Assembly: GCA_023228885.1 (NCBI GenBank)
Contig: JALOAJ010000006.1
Span: 1 to 64,000 of the forward strand
DNA: 64,000 bases
DNA from: Bacillota bacterium
GTDB taxonomy: Bacteria > Bacillota > Clostridia > Monoglobales > Firm-18
Reading direction: 5' to 3'
Shown here: one piece after another, positions 18,767-29,667 of the stretch
Numbering within the stretch: the stretch's first letter is position 1
Layout of the letters: the number at the start of each line of letters is the position of its first letter
Translations under genes and position numbers: made by a program
Notes under the pieces: generated by a model
Database searches by the model: none
What the model was told of the DNA's origin: nothing
Seen by the model: only the letters and a program-made list of their open reading frames with translations

Positions 18767-21700
18767 TATACTCCTGCACCGCTAACAGTGGGCGCAGCGT
18801 TTTGAAACCGTCCCAAATTATAAGCTTATAACCATGTTTCTCCATATACGGAATGTTAATATCGAAATCTTCTTTTATGCCGTCTGATTTAATCATTCGG
18901 CAATCAAGCATTAAATTGCCTTCGCTATTATATTGGGCAAGAATTCCGGCAAAATTATTCTTGGTTGTGAATCTGGCGTGTAAAATGTCCCCTTTAACTG
19001 AAAATGCCGCAACCCCCACACTTGCGTCCATCCATATATGTACAGCCGTTTCCTTTGAGCCGGCCCCGGTTTCGGAACTGATGCGCATGGTATAAACGCC
19101 CCCTTCGACACTGTTGAACCCAAATTGAAACTTATACCCTCCGTCTTGCGAATATAATTGATCCAAGAACACCGGGATACCCGTCGGATTCACTGCTTTG
19201 AAAGCAATATATCCGAATTTCTGCTCAACTATGCCTTCCACCGTAACGGATTCACTTTCATAATCGACCACCGCATTAATCCATGAAGACGGAGCCTTAC
19301 TTATATCCGCACATATGCTCAATTCCGTTTCCATTGAGCCGAATCCGGCTTCGGAACTTATGCGCATGGTATAAACGCCGCCTTCGACACTATTAAACCC
19401 AAATTGAAATTTATAACTTCCATCTTGTGAGAATGCCTGATCCAAAAACGCCGGGATGCCCGCCGGGTTCAACACTTTGCAAGTGATATCCCCAAAGTCC
19501 TGGTCAATCATACCTTCCACCGTAACTGATTCGCTTTCATAGTCGACTGTTGCTTTAATCCATGGAGATTGAGTCTCCGGCATGACCCTTACAAGCTCGT
19601 AATAAGTTGTTTTATAGTCACCGCTTAAATCCAAAACCAACATACCGACTTCATTAGGGAAAACGGGAATCCGGCTGATTCTTTCTCCCGAAGAAGTAAG
19701 GGCGTATGCATTATAGTACCCCTTGACATCAAGTTCTACTTTCCCTTCAACGGGTTCCATCAAAATTGGCGCAGAGCCTCTGCTCGCAAGGGTGAGCACG
19801 GTATCGGAATCATCGATTTTCATCCCCGTGTTTCGGTAGCGCGCCATAGCGGAAATCAATATGTTGCCGGAGTCCTTCAAATCCTGCCCGTCAATTGATG
19901 TAACGGCAATTGTTGCGTAGTTGTTGGACGAATGAATATTTACGCCGTCTAATAAAATCGTGTCCCCGTCAATGAAGCCGGCGGCAGCTTTTGTTTTTGC
20001 GGTGTTAACAGTAAGTAATCCGTTTTTCGTATCCATCAATAGTTCTTCCGTAAAAGAATTTACGACAGTTCCTTTCAAAGCTTCACTAAACGAGGAGTTA
20101 CCTGCGGTAACATTGCCGAATTCCCCGCTCGGAACGGCTGTGTCAAAGGCTATGGATGTTTTTCCCGCAAAAGCAGCTTTTTCGGGATAATTCCGCACAT
20201 ACTCTCTTGAAATCGCATCGCAAGATTTTGCCGCAATTGTATACTCGTTATCGGTTTCGGCAACATGATTAAACATATACGCGCTTGCAGCAGCGGTCAC
20301 CAAATATCCGGGGTTATTAAGCGATACCAAAGCGCCTATAAGCACATTCTCTGTCGGAAAAACGGCTCTGTTCAAAAGGTTAAATTGAAGCGGATTCCAG
20401 CCGTTGAGCGCACCGTAAGCCGCCATGCTGTAATTCGCATCTGCAATGTATTCGTTTGGGAGATACACACCCCATTCGGTTATAAAATACGGCATTCCGT
20501 ATATTTTCCTGACACCGGCTTGAGTCACAAGACTTCGTGCAGGCTCTTTGATCATCGGGTCCATTGAGGTTCGCGGAAAAGTTATTCCGTTATTAAGCCA
20601 AAATTCGCCGCCTAAAGAGCCGTAGTACATGTGTTGGTCGTGTGCGTCCATTGCGCTTTCGGCATATGCCGTAAGCTCAGCCGTATTATTAGAGTGCACG
20701 CCGTAATTGCTGCCTGTAACTATCGCTTTTACCCCTAAATCCTCTTTTAACCATCGTTGCATTTCGGAATGATACGCTTTCATTAAATCTCGAAAAAACT
20801 CCCGGGTTTCGTTAATTCGCGCAAGGGAAAAATTTCGATTATCCGTAAAGTAATTTTTTCCGTATACCTTAAATGTACTTCCGTTTTTCCTTTCCTCATC
20901 AGTTACAGCCGCTTTTCCGGGCTCCGTCCACTTATTGATCAGTCGGTTGAAATACGGAGTCCCGTATTTAGCCGTAAGCCATTTGTTAAAGGCGGCATCC
21001 AAAAGCGCCGTGTAATATGGTGTCGTATACATCGTCCAATTTGCCCAGCTTTCTATAAACAGCGAGTCCTCATTTTTTATGCTTACAACGGCACAGGCAG
21101 GATCTTCAGCAAGTGTAGTGCCTGTATACGGGTTAATATGCGTTAAAAGCTGTGTTGCGTATATTTTTGCAATAGTCATAACCTCAGGGGTATAGTAGCT
21201 GACTCCTTTGAATCCTCCGGGAGAGCGGGCGAGATCATTTGTTGTAATTTCTTTTCCCTCACCTGGAGCATTACCCGGAAGTATGTTGTCCGGGATTACC
21301 TCTCCGGCATATGCTTTTCTGGAACACATTAAGTCGATATAAAGATAAATTCCTCTTTCTTTAAGCTGGCTCCAGAAATATTCAAATCTGTCAAGCGTAA
21401 TGGGGTCAAGCGCCATTGTGGATTGTCTGTCATCCCCTTCGCCAAAGATAATCGGGTCGCGGTTAGCCGAATCCATATGGTGAAACCTAACCATATTATA
21501 TCCCATCGCGGAAATCGCATCAACCACTTTGTCTATGTTCTTTTTGTCAAAAAACATAACGGGCGAGAGAATATTTGTCCCCCAAAACTTCACCCTTGTG
21601 CCGTCCTCAAAAAAAAGTTTGTCGCCTTCCGTTCGAACATGCCCGTGCTTGCCCGCCGGCGCGTCCAAAAGACGCGAAGCGTCCAGCGCCGTCCCTTTCA

Positions 21701-21827
21701 TTTTGTTAAAATCGGGAACCTCATATTCAAACCAACCTGCCGTATCGGGATTCGTGTACGCATATGAAATATTCGACATCGTGACCGCCAATACAACAAG
21801 CAGCACAAAGGCCCTAAACGCTTTCAC
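18756..21827 (-). CDS. Secreted GH5-like glycosidase, paralogue of the adjacent fusion enzyme
   Basis: This protein of about 1023 residues has a signal peptide (ending SNISYA). Its GH-A type barrel is nearly identical to that of the next gene, with acid/base Glu253 (IKNEDSLF) and nucleophile Glu451 (FITEWGVYLP). It is followed by beta-sandwich domains, then two tandem copies of the 'VDYESESVTVEG…DGxYxFxFG…GVYTMRIS' module (about 760-930) and one final module ending LIIWDGFKTLRPL. It lacks the DUF4886 domain of its neighbour. The start is GTG 21827, 5-6 nt after AAGGTGA; another GTG at 21836 overlaps that ribosome binding site. It has no SLH domain, so it is probably released or bound through the accessory modules. 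Confidence 0.82.
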   Translation of the reverse strand: MKAFRAFVLLVVLAVTMSNISYAYTNPDTAGWFEYEVPDFNKMKGTALDASRLLDAPAGKHGHVRTEGDKLFFEDGTRVKFWGTNILSPVMFFDKKNIDKVVDAISAMGYNMVRFHHMDSANRDPIIFGEGDDRQSTMALDPITLDRFEYFWSQLKERGIYLYIDLMCSRKAYAGEVIPDNILPGNAPGEGKEITTNDLARSPGGFKGVSYYTPEVMTIAKIYATQLLTHINPYTGTTLAEDPACAVVSIKNEDSLFIESWANWTMYTTPYYTALLDAAFNKWLTAKYGTPYFNRLINKWTEPGKAAVTDEERKNGSTFKVYGKNYFTDNRNFSLARINETREFFRDLMKAYHSEMQRWLKEDLGVKAIVTGSNYGVHSNNTAELTAYAESAMDAHDQHMYYGSLGGEFWLNNGITFPRTSMDPMIKEPARSLVTQAGVRKIYGMPYFITEWGVYLPNEYIADANYSMAAYGALNGWNPLQFNLLNRAVFPTENVLIGALVSLNNPGYLVTAAASAYMFNHVAETDNEYTIAAKSCDAISREYVRNYPEKAAFAGKTSIAFDTAVPSGEFGNVTAGNSSFSEALKGTVVNSFTEELLMDTKNGLLTVNTAKTKAAAGFIDGDTILLDGVNIHSSNNYATIAVTSIDGQDLKDSGNILISAMARYRNTGMKIDDSDTVLTLASRGSAPILMEPVEGKVELDVKGYYNAYALTSSGERISRIPVFPNEVGMLVLDLSGDYKTTYYELVRVMPETQSPWIKATVDYESESVTVEGMIDQDFGDITCKVLNPAGIPAFLDQAFSQDGSYKFQFGFNSVEGGVYTMRISSEAGFGSMETELSICADISKAPSSWINAVVDYESESVTVEGIVEQKFGYIAFKAVNPTGIPVFLDQLYSQDGGYKFQFGFNSVEGGVYTMRISSETGAGSKETAVHIWMDASVGVAAFSVKGDILHARFTTKNNFAGILAQYNSEGNLMLDCRMIKSDGIKEDFDINIPYMEKHGYKLIIWDGFKTLRPLLAVQEYIED

Positions 21828-21847
21828 TAAACTCACCTTCTACTTTT

Positions 21848-24800
21848 CTACTTTTTTATTTTTTGATATACAGAACCCAAAAATGCCGCAGCTTCCGCCC
21901 TTGTTACAATTTTAGACGGAGAAATTCTATTTTCATTATTTCCTTTTAGCATTCCGTTGCCTAAAAGAATACTTATATTGTATTTCAGACTTTCGGAAAT
22001 CTCGTCAAAATCAATAAGACCGGCATTGAGTAGATTATAGTCAACTAACTTTTCATGGCGCAAAAATTCAGCCGTTGCGGCAAACAGGGTTTCCCGTGAT
22101 ACGAATTGCCCTTCTCCTAAGTCTATATCGTTCTCGCCCAACACTTTAGATAGCAGCAGTTTCAAATCATCTTTTAGGATTGCCTCATCGGGACGGAACT
22201 TTCTATCCCCTAAAACAATAAGTTTTTCCGTCAATAAATATTTTACAACCGGCACAGCCCAATGGTCATCCATATCTTCAAAACCGCTCATCATTGCAGT
22301 CGGAACTTGCGCATTTTGCCCCCATACAGGCTTTTCAAATGCGCCAACCGTTTTTTCACCTGTTTTAACCAATTCATAATTCATCGTCTTATAATCAGCG
22401 GATAACACAATCATGGTCGACCCGTCACTTTGAGGTATCGTTTCGGCCAAGCCCATGCGTTCACCCGATTCGGACAAATAATAAACATCATAGCTATTTG
22501 CTGTTTTTATATTAATTTGTCCCGTTATAGGTTCAACTAAAATCGGCGTGCCTCCCATTTGTTCAACCGAGTTTCCGTCATACGCATATTTCATGCCGGT
22601 GTTGCGCCAACTGCCCACAGTGGTAAGCAAAAGCCTGTCGCTTTCACCTATACTGTCATGCGTGAGTGATGTTAGCATAACATTCGCGCTCGCATTATCG
22701 ACCGAAACATCCATATTATCTAATATGCTTGTTTTTCCCCCGACCGCACCGATGTATCCCTGCGTATTGTCACTATTAATCTCCAATGTTCCTTTTACGG
22801 AATCCCAGCGCATCTGCCTGTTCACGGCAACATATACACCGCTTTCCCTCATACTTTCCACATAATCAATCAGTTCCGGAGTTATTTCAGATGCGTACGC
22901 ATTTGAATCCGCAACTTCCGGCAACAATATTCCCGATTTTGCGACCATTGTCATCTCATTGGGCATAGACATCGAATAGACGATTTCCGAAAATATTTTA
23001 TCAAAATCAAGCGTTTCATAATAAGCGACATCGGCTTCTTTTATATCATTGCGCATGAACATCAAACTACTTATGGGACCGATAGCCGTTTTGGTGGGGC
23101 TCTCATACATATTTAGCACATAATTGACCCTTGCTTCAGCATGCACCGTTCCCTGCAAATACGAGAACAGAATGGGATGCCAATCATGTAAGCTCGCATA
23201 CGCCGACATTATCGGCAAACATTCAGAGGAGTATATGTTTGACGATGCCTGATTCCATTCGGATAGCACATACGGGAATCCCGCAACGCGGCGAACACCA
23301 TAAGTTCCTACAATAGTGTTAGGCAGAATATCCGCTTCAAGCATAGATCTCGCACCATTACTCATCCCTGCGTTGTTTTTGAGTGTAAACGCACTGTCTG
23401 TGGGATGCGAGAAATATTTGTGTTGATCAATATAATCCGGATTAAAACCGGCAAGCGAATACATGTCATGGTAATTGTCGTAAATAGGAGCATTGCTTCC
23501 GGTTACTAAGCATTTAAGACCAACATCCTCCTTCAAATACCTGTACATTTCGGAATAAAACTCCTGTTCAACATCATATAAAAATGTCTGTATGTCGTAA
23601 AGCTTCGTATCGCCGGTAGGCTCATTGGCAATAATATGGTAGTAGGAGTTGATATGAACCCTATCGTCAACGCTGTCTCCCTCAACAATTCCCGTGCGCC
23701 CCTCCTGTGACCATGCCTTCTTAAGATTTTCATCAGTTCCATATTTATCCTTCAGCCACGCTGCGAATTTGGGCTCAATTATCGACCTATTTCTTTCGTT
23801 ACCGAAACCCCATGTAAGAGAATTGCGCCAAAACAAAGAATCTTCATTTACAATATCAACCATGACAAGCGCAGGGTCATTCGCCAGCGTCGTGCCGGTA
23901 TACGGGTTGACATGCGTAAACAGGTTATAGTAGAATTCTTTCATCAACTTTTGTAAGTCCGGGCGGAATTTCGACTGTGACTTCCAATTACCCCGGCTGA
24001 CATAACCGTCAACATATAAATATATACCTTTTTCCTTGCACTTTGCCCAAAGATACTCAAATCGGTCGAGACCTACGGTGCCAAGCGCGCTGCTTTCCGT
24101 AGCGTTAGCGGCATTATCAAAAAGGTTCGGTCTTACCCACGATGAGTCCATATGATGAAACCTTATTAAATTGAACCCTGCCGCCGCGATGCGGTCAACA
24201 AAATTATCAGTAACTTCCTTTGACTCTATAAAGCAGGACTCTGCAGTAAGATTTGCACCCCAAAACTTCACGGGCGTGCCGTCTTCAAAATAGAACTTAT
24301 CGCCAACGCTGGTTATATGCCCGTGCTTGCCTGCCGGCGCATCAAGCGCCCACGATGACACATCAAGGGCACTGCCTTTGATTTTGTTTATGTCCGGAAC
24401 CTTGGTATACTCAAACCATCCCGATGTATCAGGGTTTAAGACATCGGAATCAAGTAATTTGACATCCTCCGCCACGGCCTTGTAAGGTACAGTATTTGTC
24501 AATGTTATTCCTCCAAGCATAAGTAAACTCGCATTCCCCGGTGTCATTGCCGTTATCGACTCTATCCCCTTATCGGGATACGGATTCGGCCACGCAAAAA
24601 CCGCAAAACCGCCCTCTCCGCCTCTGTCATTCCAAACTCGATAAGCCGTTTTAGCCACTTCAGTATCAAAGCTTGCAGTCCAATCGTTAATATTCGCACC
24701 CGCCTTAAGCGGTATTCTTTCCCTTGACCCATCAGTATAATTTACTATATAGCTCCCGACATCAGGCTGCACCCACGCCGCGCTATGCAGAAAATAAATT

Positions 24801-26359
24801 CCCCCGGCAGTTTTGCCGCCTATGGGAACCGTTACGCTGGTCGGAAACGCCTCACGGTTCTGCCCTCTTGTTACTATAACGGCATTACCGCCATTTTCCG
24901 CAGGGTCTATAATATTAAACGGCACTCCCAAAAAGTCGTTTACGCCCTTTAAATCAAAATAAATCATATCGTTGGGCTGGTCAATCCATCCGGTTTTGGT
25001 TTCAGGGTCATACTTAAAGCCACGATTCGCTTGAGCGCTTATATCAATCATGGTGAATTTCTGCTCAACCTTTTCGTAGTCCTCCTGAGACAAATTGATA
25101 ACCTTTGCGTTCATCTTATCAGTGGTGGTTTGGTTGTTTTTGATGATTCTCACCTTATCAAGCATGATTTTATATTCACCGGTTAAAGCTTTTGAATCCA
25201 TGTTCAACCCAAACCCGTTTATCTGATGCCAGTCTGCCGCAATGGTCACATTGATCTGCTGAACTGCGTCCCAAATCGTGCCGCTTGTCGGCAACTCGGA
25301 AAGCGGAATTGTCAGGCGCGTCCATTTTCCGATTTCATCATCAAAAAGACGATTTGGCACATTAAAGGCAATGTTTACCTGCTCATTATTCGCTGTTCTG
25401 GTTAAAATCCGAATCTGCATTGGAGATTTATCCGACACCTTAACCCACATATCAATCGCTGCATCGGCGGCAAGCTCCTTCCCTAATAAAACAGGATTTT
25501 CCAGATTGAATGAGCCACCTTGAAAACCATTATAGTTAGTGTACTTCGCATAAAACGAAGCGTACCCGTCCTGACGGTCACGCCTGTCAAGCCCAAATGA
25601 GCTTGAGTTTGCGTGCCAAACCGACGCATTTCCTCCGACCGCATCGTCAAAAAGGGTTATATATGTAAATTCGCCATCCGAATCAATTTTCCCCTCTGCC
25701 CGAATTGCATTTTCGGATTCGCCACCGCCCGCGCTTAGACGAGGGGTATTGTCATTCGGATTAAAGGACGAGGTTATGAATACATCGTCAATATGGTAAG
25801 TGAATAGTTTATTTACATTTGCGGCGTTCATTTTAAAACCGACACCAACCACATCGCTCCATGTCATCGCCTTGTTTTCGTTCTTTTGGGTAGTCGAGTT
25901 CCATGTAACACCCTGACTGCTAAAATCGAGGAGTGGAATCTGGATTAACTTCCAACTTCCCAATTCTGAATTTTTTATGTAATTCGCCAAACCTATTTCA
26001 GATGTTACCATCAATCCATCAGTTCTCGACCTCAAAAACACAACGGGGAAAAGACCGTCTTTCGGCAATCGAATCCAAAATTTCAGTACGGATGACTCAA
26101 TATCTGCCGCCGTTAGTGACATAGGTAAGTTAATATGAGTACCTTTAAAATTATTACTTTCATTTATTGTCAAGCACAACGAATTGCTTCCATTTTTGGC
26201 GATGCGGCTGTCTATCCTGTGTGTTGCGCCGCTATAGCTGGATAGTTCAGCCTTCGTGCTATCGGCAAATAGCTCGTAATGAGCGGTGGCGCTTACCGTA
26301 AGCCCTTGAAAAAGTTGTAAAAACAACACTGCAATTAATAATAGCGTAATCTTTTTCAT
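21848..26359 (-). CDS. Surface-anchored GH5-like glycosidase with N-terminal jelly-roll modules and C-terminal SLH domains
   Basis: This protein of about 1503 residues begins with a signal peptide (MKKITLLLIAVLFLQLF…VSATA). Two CBM-like jelly-roll domains (about 25-200 and 220-410) and a third beta domain (about 437-620) precede a GH-A barrel (about 640-1130; acid/base Glu839 in DIVNEDSLF, nucleophile Glu1034 in YVLSEWN). Beta-sandwich domains follow, then two to three SLH repeats (about 1390-1503; FEDMDDHWAVPVVKYL, SPSKIVTRAEAAAFL) that would tether it to secondary cell-wall polymer. The barrel is homologous to the two downstream enzymes but diverged. The start is ATG 26359 with GGAGGGAG 10 nt upstream; a longer frame to 26413 lacks a ribosome binding site. 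The stop is about 20 nt before the next gene. Confidence 0.85.
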   Translation of the reverse strand: MKKITLLLIAVLFLQLFQGLTVSATAHYELFADSTKAELSSYSGATHRIDSRIAKNGSNSLCLTINESNNFKGTHINLPMSLTAADIESSVLKFWIRLPKDGLFPVVFLRSRTDGLMVTSEIGLANYIKNSELGSWKLIQIPLLDFSSQGVTWNSTTQKNENKAMTWSDVVGVGFKMNAANVNKLFTYHIDDVFITSSFNPNDNTPRLSAGGGESENAIRAEGKIDSDGEFTYITLFDDAVGGNASVWHANSSSFGLDRRDRQDGYASFYAKYTNYNGFQGGSFNLENPVLLGKELAADAAIDMWVKVSDKSPMQIRILTRTANNEQVNIAFNVPNRLFDDEIGKWTRLTIPLSELPTSGTIWDAVQQINVTIAADWHQINGFGLNMDSKALTGEYKIMLDKVRIIKNNQTTTDKMNAKVINLSQEDYEKVEQKFTMIDISAQANRGFKYDPETKTGWIDQPNDMIYFDLKGVNDFLGVPFNIIDPAENGGNAVIVTRGQNREAFPTSVTVPIGGKTAGGIYFLHSAAWVQPDVGSYIVNYTDGSRERIPLKAGANINDWTASFDTEVAKTAYRVWNDRGGEGGFAVFAWPNPYPDKGIESITAMTPGNASLLMLGGITLTNTVPYKAVAEDVKLLDSDVLNPDTSGWFEYTKVPDINKIKGSALDVSSWALDAPAGKHGHITSVGDKFYFEDGTPVKFWGANLTAESCFIESKEVTDNFVDRIAAAGFNLIRFHHMDSSWVRPNLFDNAANATESSALGTVGLDRFEYLWAKCKEKGIYLYVDGYVSRGNWKSQSKFRPDLQKLMKEFYYNLFTHVNPYTGTTLANDPALVMVDIVNEDSLFWRNSLTWGFGNERNRSIIEPKFAAWLKDKYGTDENLKKAWSQEGRTGIVEGDSVDDRVHINSYYHIIANEPTGDTKLYDIQTFLYDVEQEFYSEMYRYLKEDVGLKCLVTGSNAPIYDNYHDMYSLAGFNPDYIDQHKYFSHPTDSAFTLKNNAGMSNGARSMLEADILPNTIVGTYGVRRVAGFPYVLSEWNQASSNIYSSECLPIMSAYASLHDWHPILFSYLQGTVHAEARVNYVLNMYESPTKTAIGPISSLMFMRNDIKEADVAYYETLDFDKIFSEIVYSMSMPNEMTMVAKSGILLPEVADSNAYASEITPELIDYVESMRESGVYVAVNRQMRWDSVKGTLEINSDNTQGYIGAVGGKTSILDNMDVSVDNASANVMLTSLTHDSIGESDRLLLTTVGSWRNTGMKYAYDGNSVEQMGGTPILVEPITGQINIKTANSYDVYYLSESGERMGLAETIPQSDGSTMIVLSADYKTMNYELVKTGEKTVGAFEKPVWGQNAQVPTAMMSGFEDMDDHWAVPVVKYLLTEKLIVLGDRKFRPDEAILKDDLKLLLSKVLGENDIDLGEGQFVSRETLFAATAEFLRHEKLVDYNLLNAGLIDFDEISESLKYNISILLGNGMLKGNNENRISPSKIVTRAEAAAFLGSVYQKIKK

Positions 26360-26433
26360 GTGAAATTTTCTCCCTCCACAAATAACGGTACACGGGGATA
26401 AATTGCTATTCATCCCCGTACCGGTACAAAAAC

Positions 26434-29400
26434 CTACGGACTCGTAATCGAACTCGTCAGCGGCGTCGTCTCATTTAAATCAGTCCATGCAAAGGCTTTA
26501 AACAACACCGCCCCCGACTTGCTTACAGGCACTGTCGAAAGCGTAATGCCGGTTGCTTGATTCTCTATATCATCGGTTATAAATTTACAGTCTTCCATGC
26601 TAATGTCCTCGCCGGATTGGCTGTAAGCGGAAATAATAACTGTTACCTGCTGTGAACAACCCGTATTGTTGCTGATAACCGCTTTCGCGAAAACCGTATC
26701 CTCCGCCCCGTTTTCAATTGTAAGAACTATCGGCAGGGGATTATCTTCCGTTGTAAAGGACGCTGAATAAGCGCTTCCAATAGATGGACCGTAATTGAGA
26801 GTATCCAAAGTCATCCTTCTATTCGATGAGTATATTATATCACCAAAAGTCCCATAAGCATCAACTGCCCTTACTGTGGCAGAAACATCGACTGTGTACT
26901 CTGTGCTGTAATTCAACAAACTATTGGGGGTAATAAAGTAAGTCATAGCTGCGTGGTCGTATCTTCCCGTATGCGGAACCTCAACGCCGCCTTTTTTCAG
27001 TTTTATCCCTGTAAGGCTGGATTCCTCCATTGGCGTTGTAAACTTAACGCTGACCGCGCTAACATTGACGGGCTGAAGCCCCGTAGCCATGCTATTGCCG
27101 TCCACATCCTTAAAGAACACCCTTTCAACCTCCGGCGTTCTCTTTACTATCATTACATTATCAAGCCGCACCCTTGTGTATTGCGCATTGCCTGAGGTGG
27201 AGGTCTGTACTATAAGTCCTCCTATGGTATTGTATTTGTTATAGTTCGTTTGATCCGCCGAAAGAGGAAGATAAACGGGAATATATTCTCCTGCTGCAAG
27301 CTGCTCTGCCGTCGGTGTCCAACGGAAACGCTCCGCGTCACCCATGTTAACGCCGGTCCCCCTAAACGCAAAGTTGACATCATTCGTATTATTCATAGGC
27401 TTCGCATAAAAAAATATTCCAACATCATTTTTTATATCGCCTAAACTTATATACTCCTCGGTGCCGTTGCTGAAAAGACGCGTCTGACTTCCGTTTCCCC
27501 TTCCTCCTACTTCAAGAGCCGGACCGGTCAACGCATAATCGCTGTCTATTACCTCTGAAAGCCAGCCGTCAGTTACATCCGGAATATTGGTATAGCCCAG
27601 GCGTACTATGCCGCCGCCGTAATTTCCCTCTTGATAAAGCACTTTAAGTGGGCTCGGATACGCGCCCGAGTCGGTGCTAACCGTAATTTCGGATTTGGCA
27701 GATTCAAACGACACATCACCCTGAAACTGTTCAAGGAAGGTTACATTGAATGTGTATTCGGTATTCGGTTGCAGATTTGTAACGGTGAAGGATGTGTCGG
27801 TTATAGGCTTTATCGTATTTAAAAGGGTGTCCCCCATGTATATGTTATATCCTATAATATTGTGCCGAAGTACCGGATTCCATTTAATTTCAACCGTGCT
27901 TGTTCCCGTACCGGTCACACTTAGTCCCGCCGGACCTGAAAGCCCTAACGTTATGACGGATATGGCCTGACAAGGGGTCATGATAGCACCTTTTATCGCC
28001 ACCACATAGTAACTGTACGATGTGTTTGGCGCCACAACATCGTCAGTATACATCAGCGCGCTTATAGGTCCCGCGATTTTAGCCCCATCCCTGTAAACAT
28101 CGTACATAAGACCGATTCCGTCCTCATCTGACGGGTGATTCCATGTTAAAGTCACACTATCCGCAGCAACCGAACTTGCCGTCAAATTGGCGGGCGGGTT
28201 AAGGGTTTCTATTCTGTCTCCTGCGGTAAAGCTGAAAGAATCTCCGCCATAAGTCTGCTCAACCGCGTTGCTGTAAGTCGCGTGATAGCCTATGTTGGAA
28301 AGCCCCGCCCCAATCGTGACCGTATATTCTTCACCCGAAACCAGAGGCGTATCCGGCGTAACGACATACGCGCGGTTTATACTCGGGTGCGCGGAAACCG
28401 TAACAGGAATATCCGTCTGCGCACTCTCCATCGTAATTTTTGAGCTTACCTCCTCCAGAGAATTAAAATCCGAGGTCATTATAACAGTAACCGCCGCATT
28501 CACCGGTATCTCCAAATTCGTTTGGTTGCCGTTATCAACATAGTTGCCATTAAGCATCGTACCTCTAAGACTTGCCGTTATCGGCACAAGTTTAATAATT
28601 TGAACATCTGCAACAACCATACGACCCTGGTGTCTGTTCCCTTTATTATGTAATGTACTTAATGCGTATGTTATTTCGCGAAGATCCCCCCTGGGAGTAT
28701 TCGACCCGTTGAGGTTACAGTTGACTTTCTTAAACCCGATACTGGGATGTATTTTAGTCCAATCCACATCCACCAACGAGTAGTCGCCATGGTTTTGGCT
28801 GTTATGCATACCGATATCATAACCGGTAAATGAAAATTCAGGATCCGGTATTCCGGGAGTGTAGCCGGCAATGTTCGCATGACGAACCACGCCTGTCTCC
28901 TCGAAATCGCTGAGCGGCAAGACTATCTCCTGATAATCCCTGCCGGTATCCTTCCTGAAGTTCTCAAAACGTTTATAGGCGATGAATACCTGGCGGGCTT
29001 GAGTAGCGTCTGTCTTCCCCACTATAACCGGTCTCCACTGCTTCTCAGCTGCGGTAGCGTTATCAGTATTATTGCCTATAATTGACTCGTAAACTTTTAG
29101 CTTTAAAGCGTATTCGCCCCTGGTCTGCTCCGTAAGCCCCTCTATATATGTGTTTGCGTCAAGCACATGTGGGATTTGAAGCGGATTTTCAACCGGCGAT
29201 TCAGCTGTTGCTGAACCGGTGCGCCTACCCAGATGAATATAATTTTGCGCGCCGGGGCTTTCATTTATTACATCATTTGGGTTGCCGACCGCTCCCGCGG
29301 TATCGCTTCTGATAACAACATAACCCGGATTGCCTTTAACCACGCCGGGTCCCAAGGCGCCTTTATCGGTGACCACTACATATTCTACCGTACTTGCCGA

Positions 29401-29511
29401 AACGGGTAAAATCGTCGGCGCGAATAGCGTAATTATTAGTACTAACGCGCAAATCCCCGCTAACCTTTGACGAAAACTTCTGCTGATGTTTAATCTTGAC
29501 CTTTTCATCAT
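26434..29511 (-). CDS. Secreted multidomain FN3/jelly-roll protein A
   Basis: This 1025-residue protein has a signal peptide (ending VSASTVEY). Apparent domains are a jelly-roll, CBM-like domain (about 40-325), an Ig-like domain of the SbsA/Big type (about 330-440), two FN3 domains (about 445-540 and 545-635; motifs LTWNHPSDEDG and YGIYM-like YNIYMGDTLL), a second jelly-roll domain (about 640-805), a second Big-like domain (about 810-905) and a C-terminal module ending FKAFAWTDLNETTPL. I see no catalytic signature. A binding or scaffolding role at the polysaccharide surface is plausible but unproven. It is one of three paralogues; its N-terminal half resembles C (34290-37367) and parts of its C-terminal half resemble B. 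Confidence 0.75.
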   Translation of the reverse strand: MMKRSRLNISRSFRQRLAGICALVLIITLFAPTILPVSASTVEYVVVTDKGALGPGVVKGNPGYVVIRSDTAGAVGNPNDVINESPGAQNYIHLGRRTGSATAESPVENPLQIPHVLDANTYIEGLTEQTRGEYALKLKVYESIIGNNTDNATAAEKQWRPVIVGKTDATQARQVFIAYKRFENFRKDTGRDYQEIVLPLSDFEETGVVRHANIAGYTPGIPDPEFSFTGYDIGMHNSQNHGDYSLVDVDWTKIHPSIGFKKVNCNLNGSNTPRGDLREITYALSTLHNKGNRHQGRMVVADVQIIKLVPITASLRGTMLNGNYVDNGNQTNLEIPVNAAVTVIMTSDFNSLEEVSSKITMESAQTDIPVTVSAHPSINRAYVVTPDTPLVSGEEYTVTIGAGLSNIGYHATYSNAVEQTYGGDSFSFTAGDRIETLNPPANLTASSVAADSVTLTWNHPSDEDGIGLMYDVYRDGAKIAGPISALMYTDDVVAPNTSYSYYVVAIKGAIMTPCQAISVITLGLSGPAGLSVTGTGTSTVEIKWNPVLRHNIIGYNIYMGDTLLNTIKPITDTSFTVTNLQPNTEYTFNVTFLEQFQGDVSFESAKSEITVSTDSGAYPSPLKVLYQEGNYGGGIVRLGYTNIPDVTDGWLSEVIDSDYALTGPALEVGGRGNGSQTRLFSNGTEEYISLGDIKNDVGIFFYAKPMNNTNDVNFAFRGTGVNMGDAERFRWTPTAEQLAAGEYIPVYLPLSADQTNYNKYNTIGGLIVQTSTSGNAQYTRVRLDNVMIVKRTPEVERVFFKDVDGNSMATGLQPVNVSAVSVKFTTPMEESSLTGIKLKKGGVEVPHTGRYDHAAMTYFITPNSLLNYSTEYTVDVSATVRAVDAYGTFGDIIYSSNRRMTLDTLNYGPSIGSAYSASFTTEDNPLPIVLTIENGAEDTVFAKAVISNNTGCSQQVTVIISAYSQSGEDISMEDCKFITDDIENQATGITLSTVPVSKSGAVLFKAFAWTDLNETTPLTSSITSP

Positions 29512-29667
29512 ATTTAACCTCCATTATTTTTTTGGTGTTTCCTCGAAAGTTTTAAAAACTGCATCACTGTCATCATTGTAGGCTTTGCCTGCAATAACGG
29601 ATGAGAGTTATTAAGGAAACCGGTTTATAGATTATAGAGACGGCAGCTCTCCGCCCCCAATAATCGC

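Noticed and set aside
29579..29600. Imperfect hairpin between FN3 genes A and B
   Set aside because: It has one mismatch in a short stem and no T-run on either strand, so it is not convincing as a terminator.
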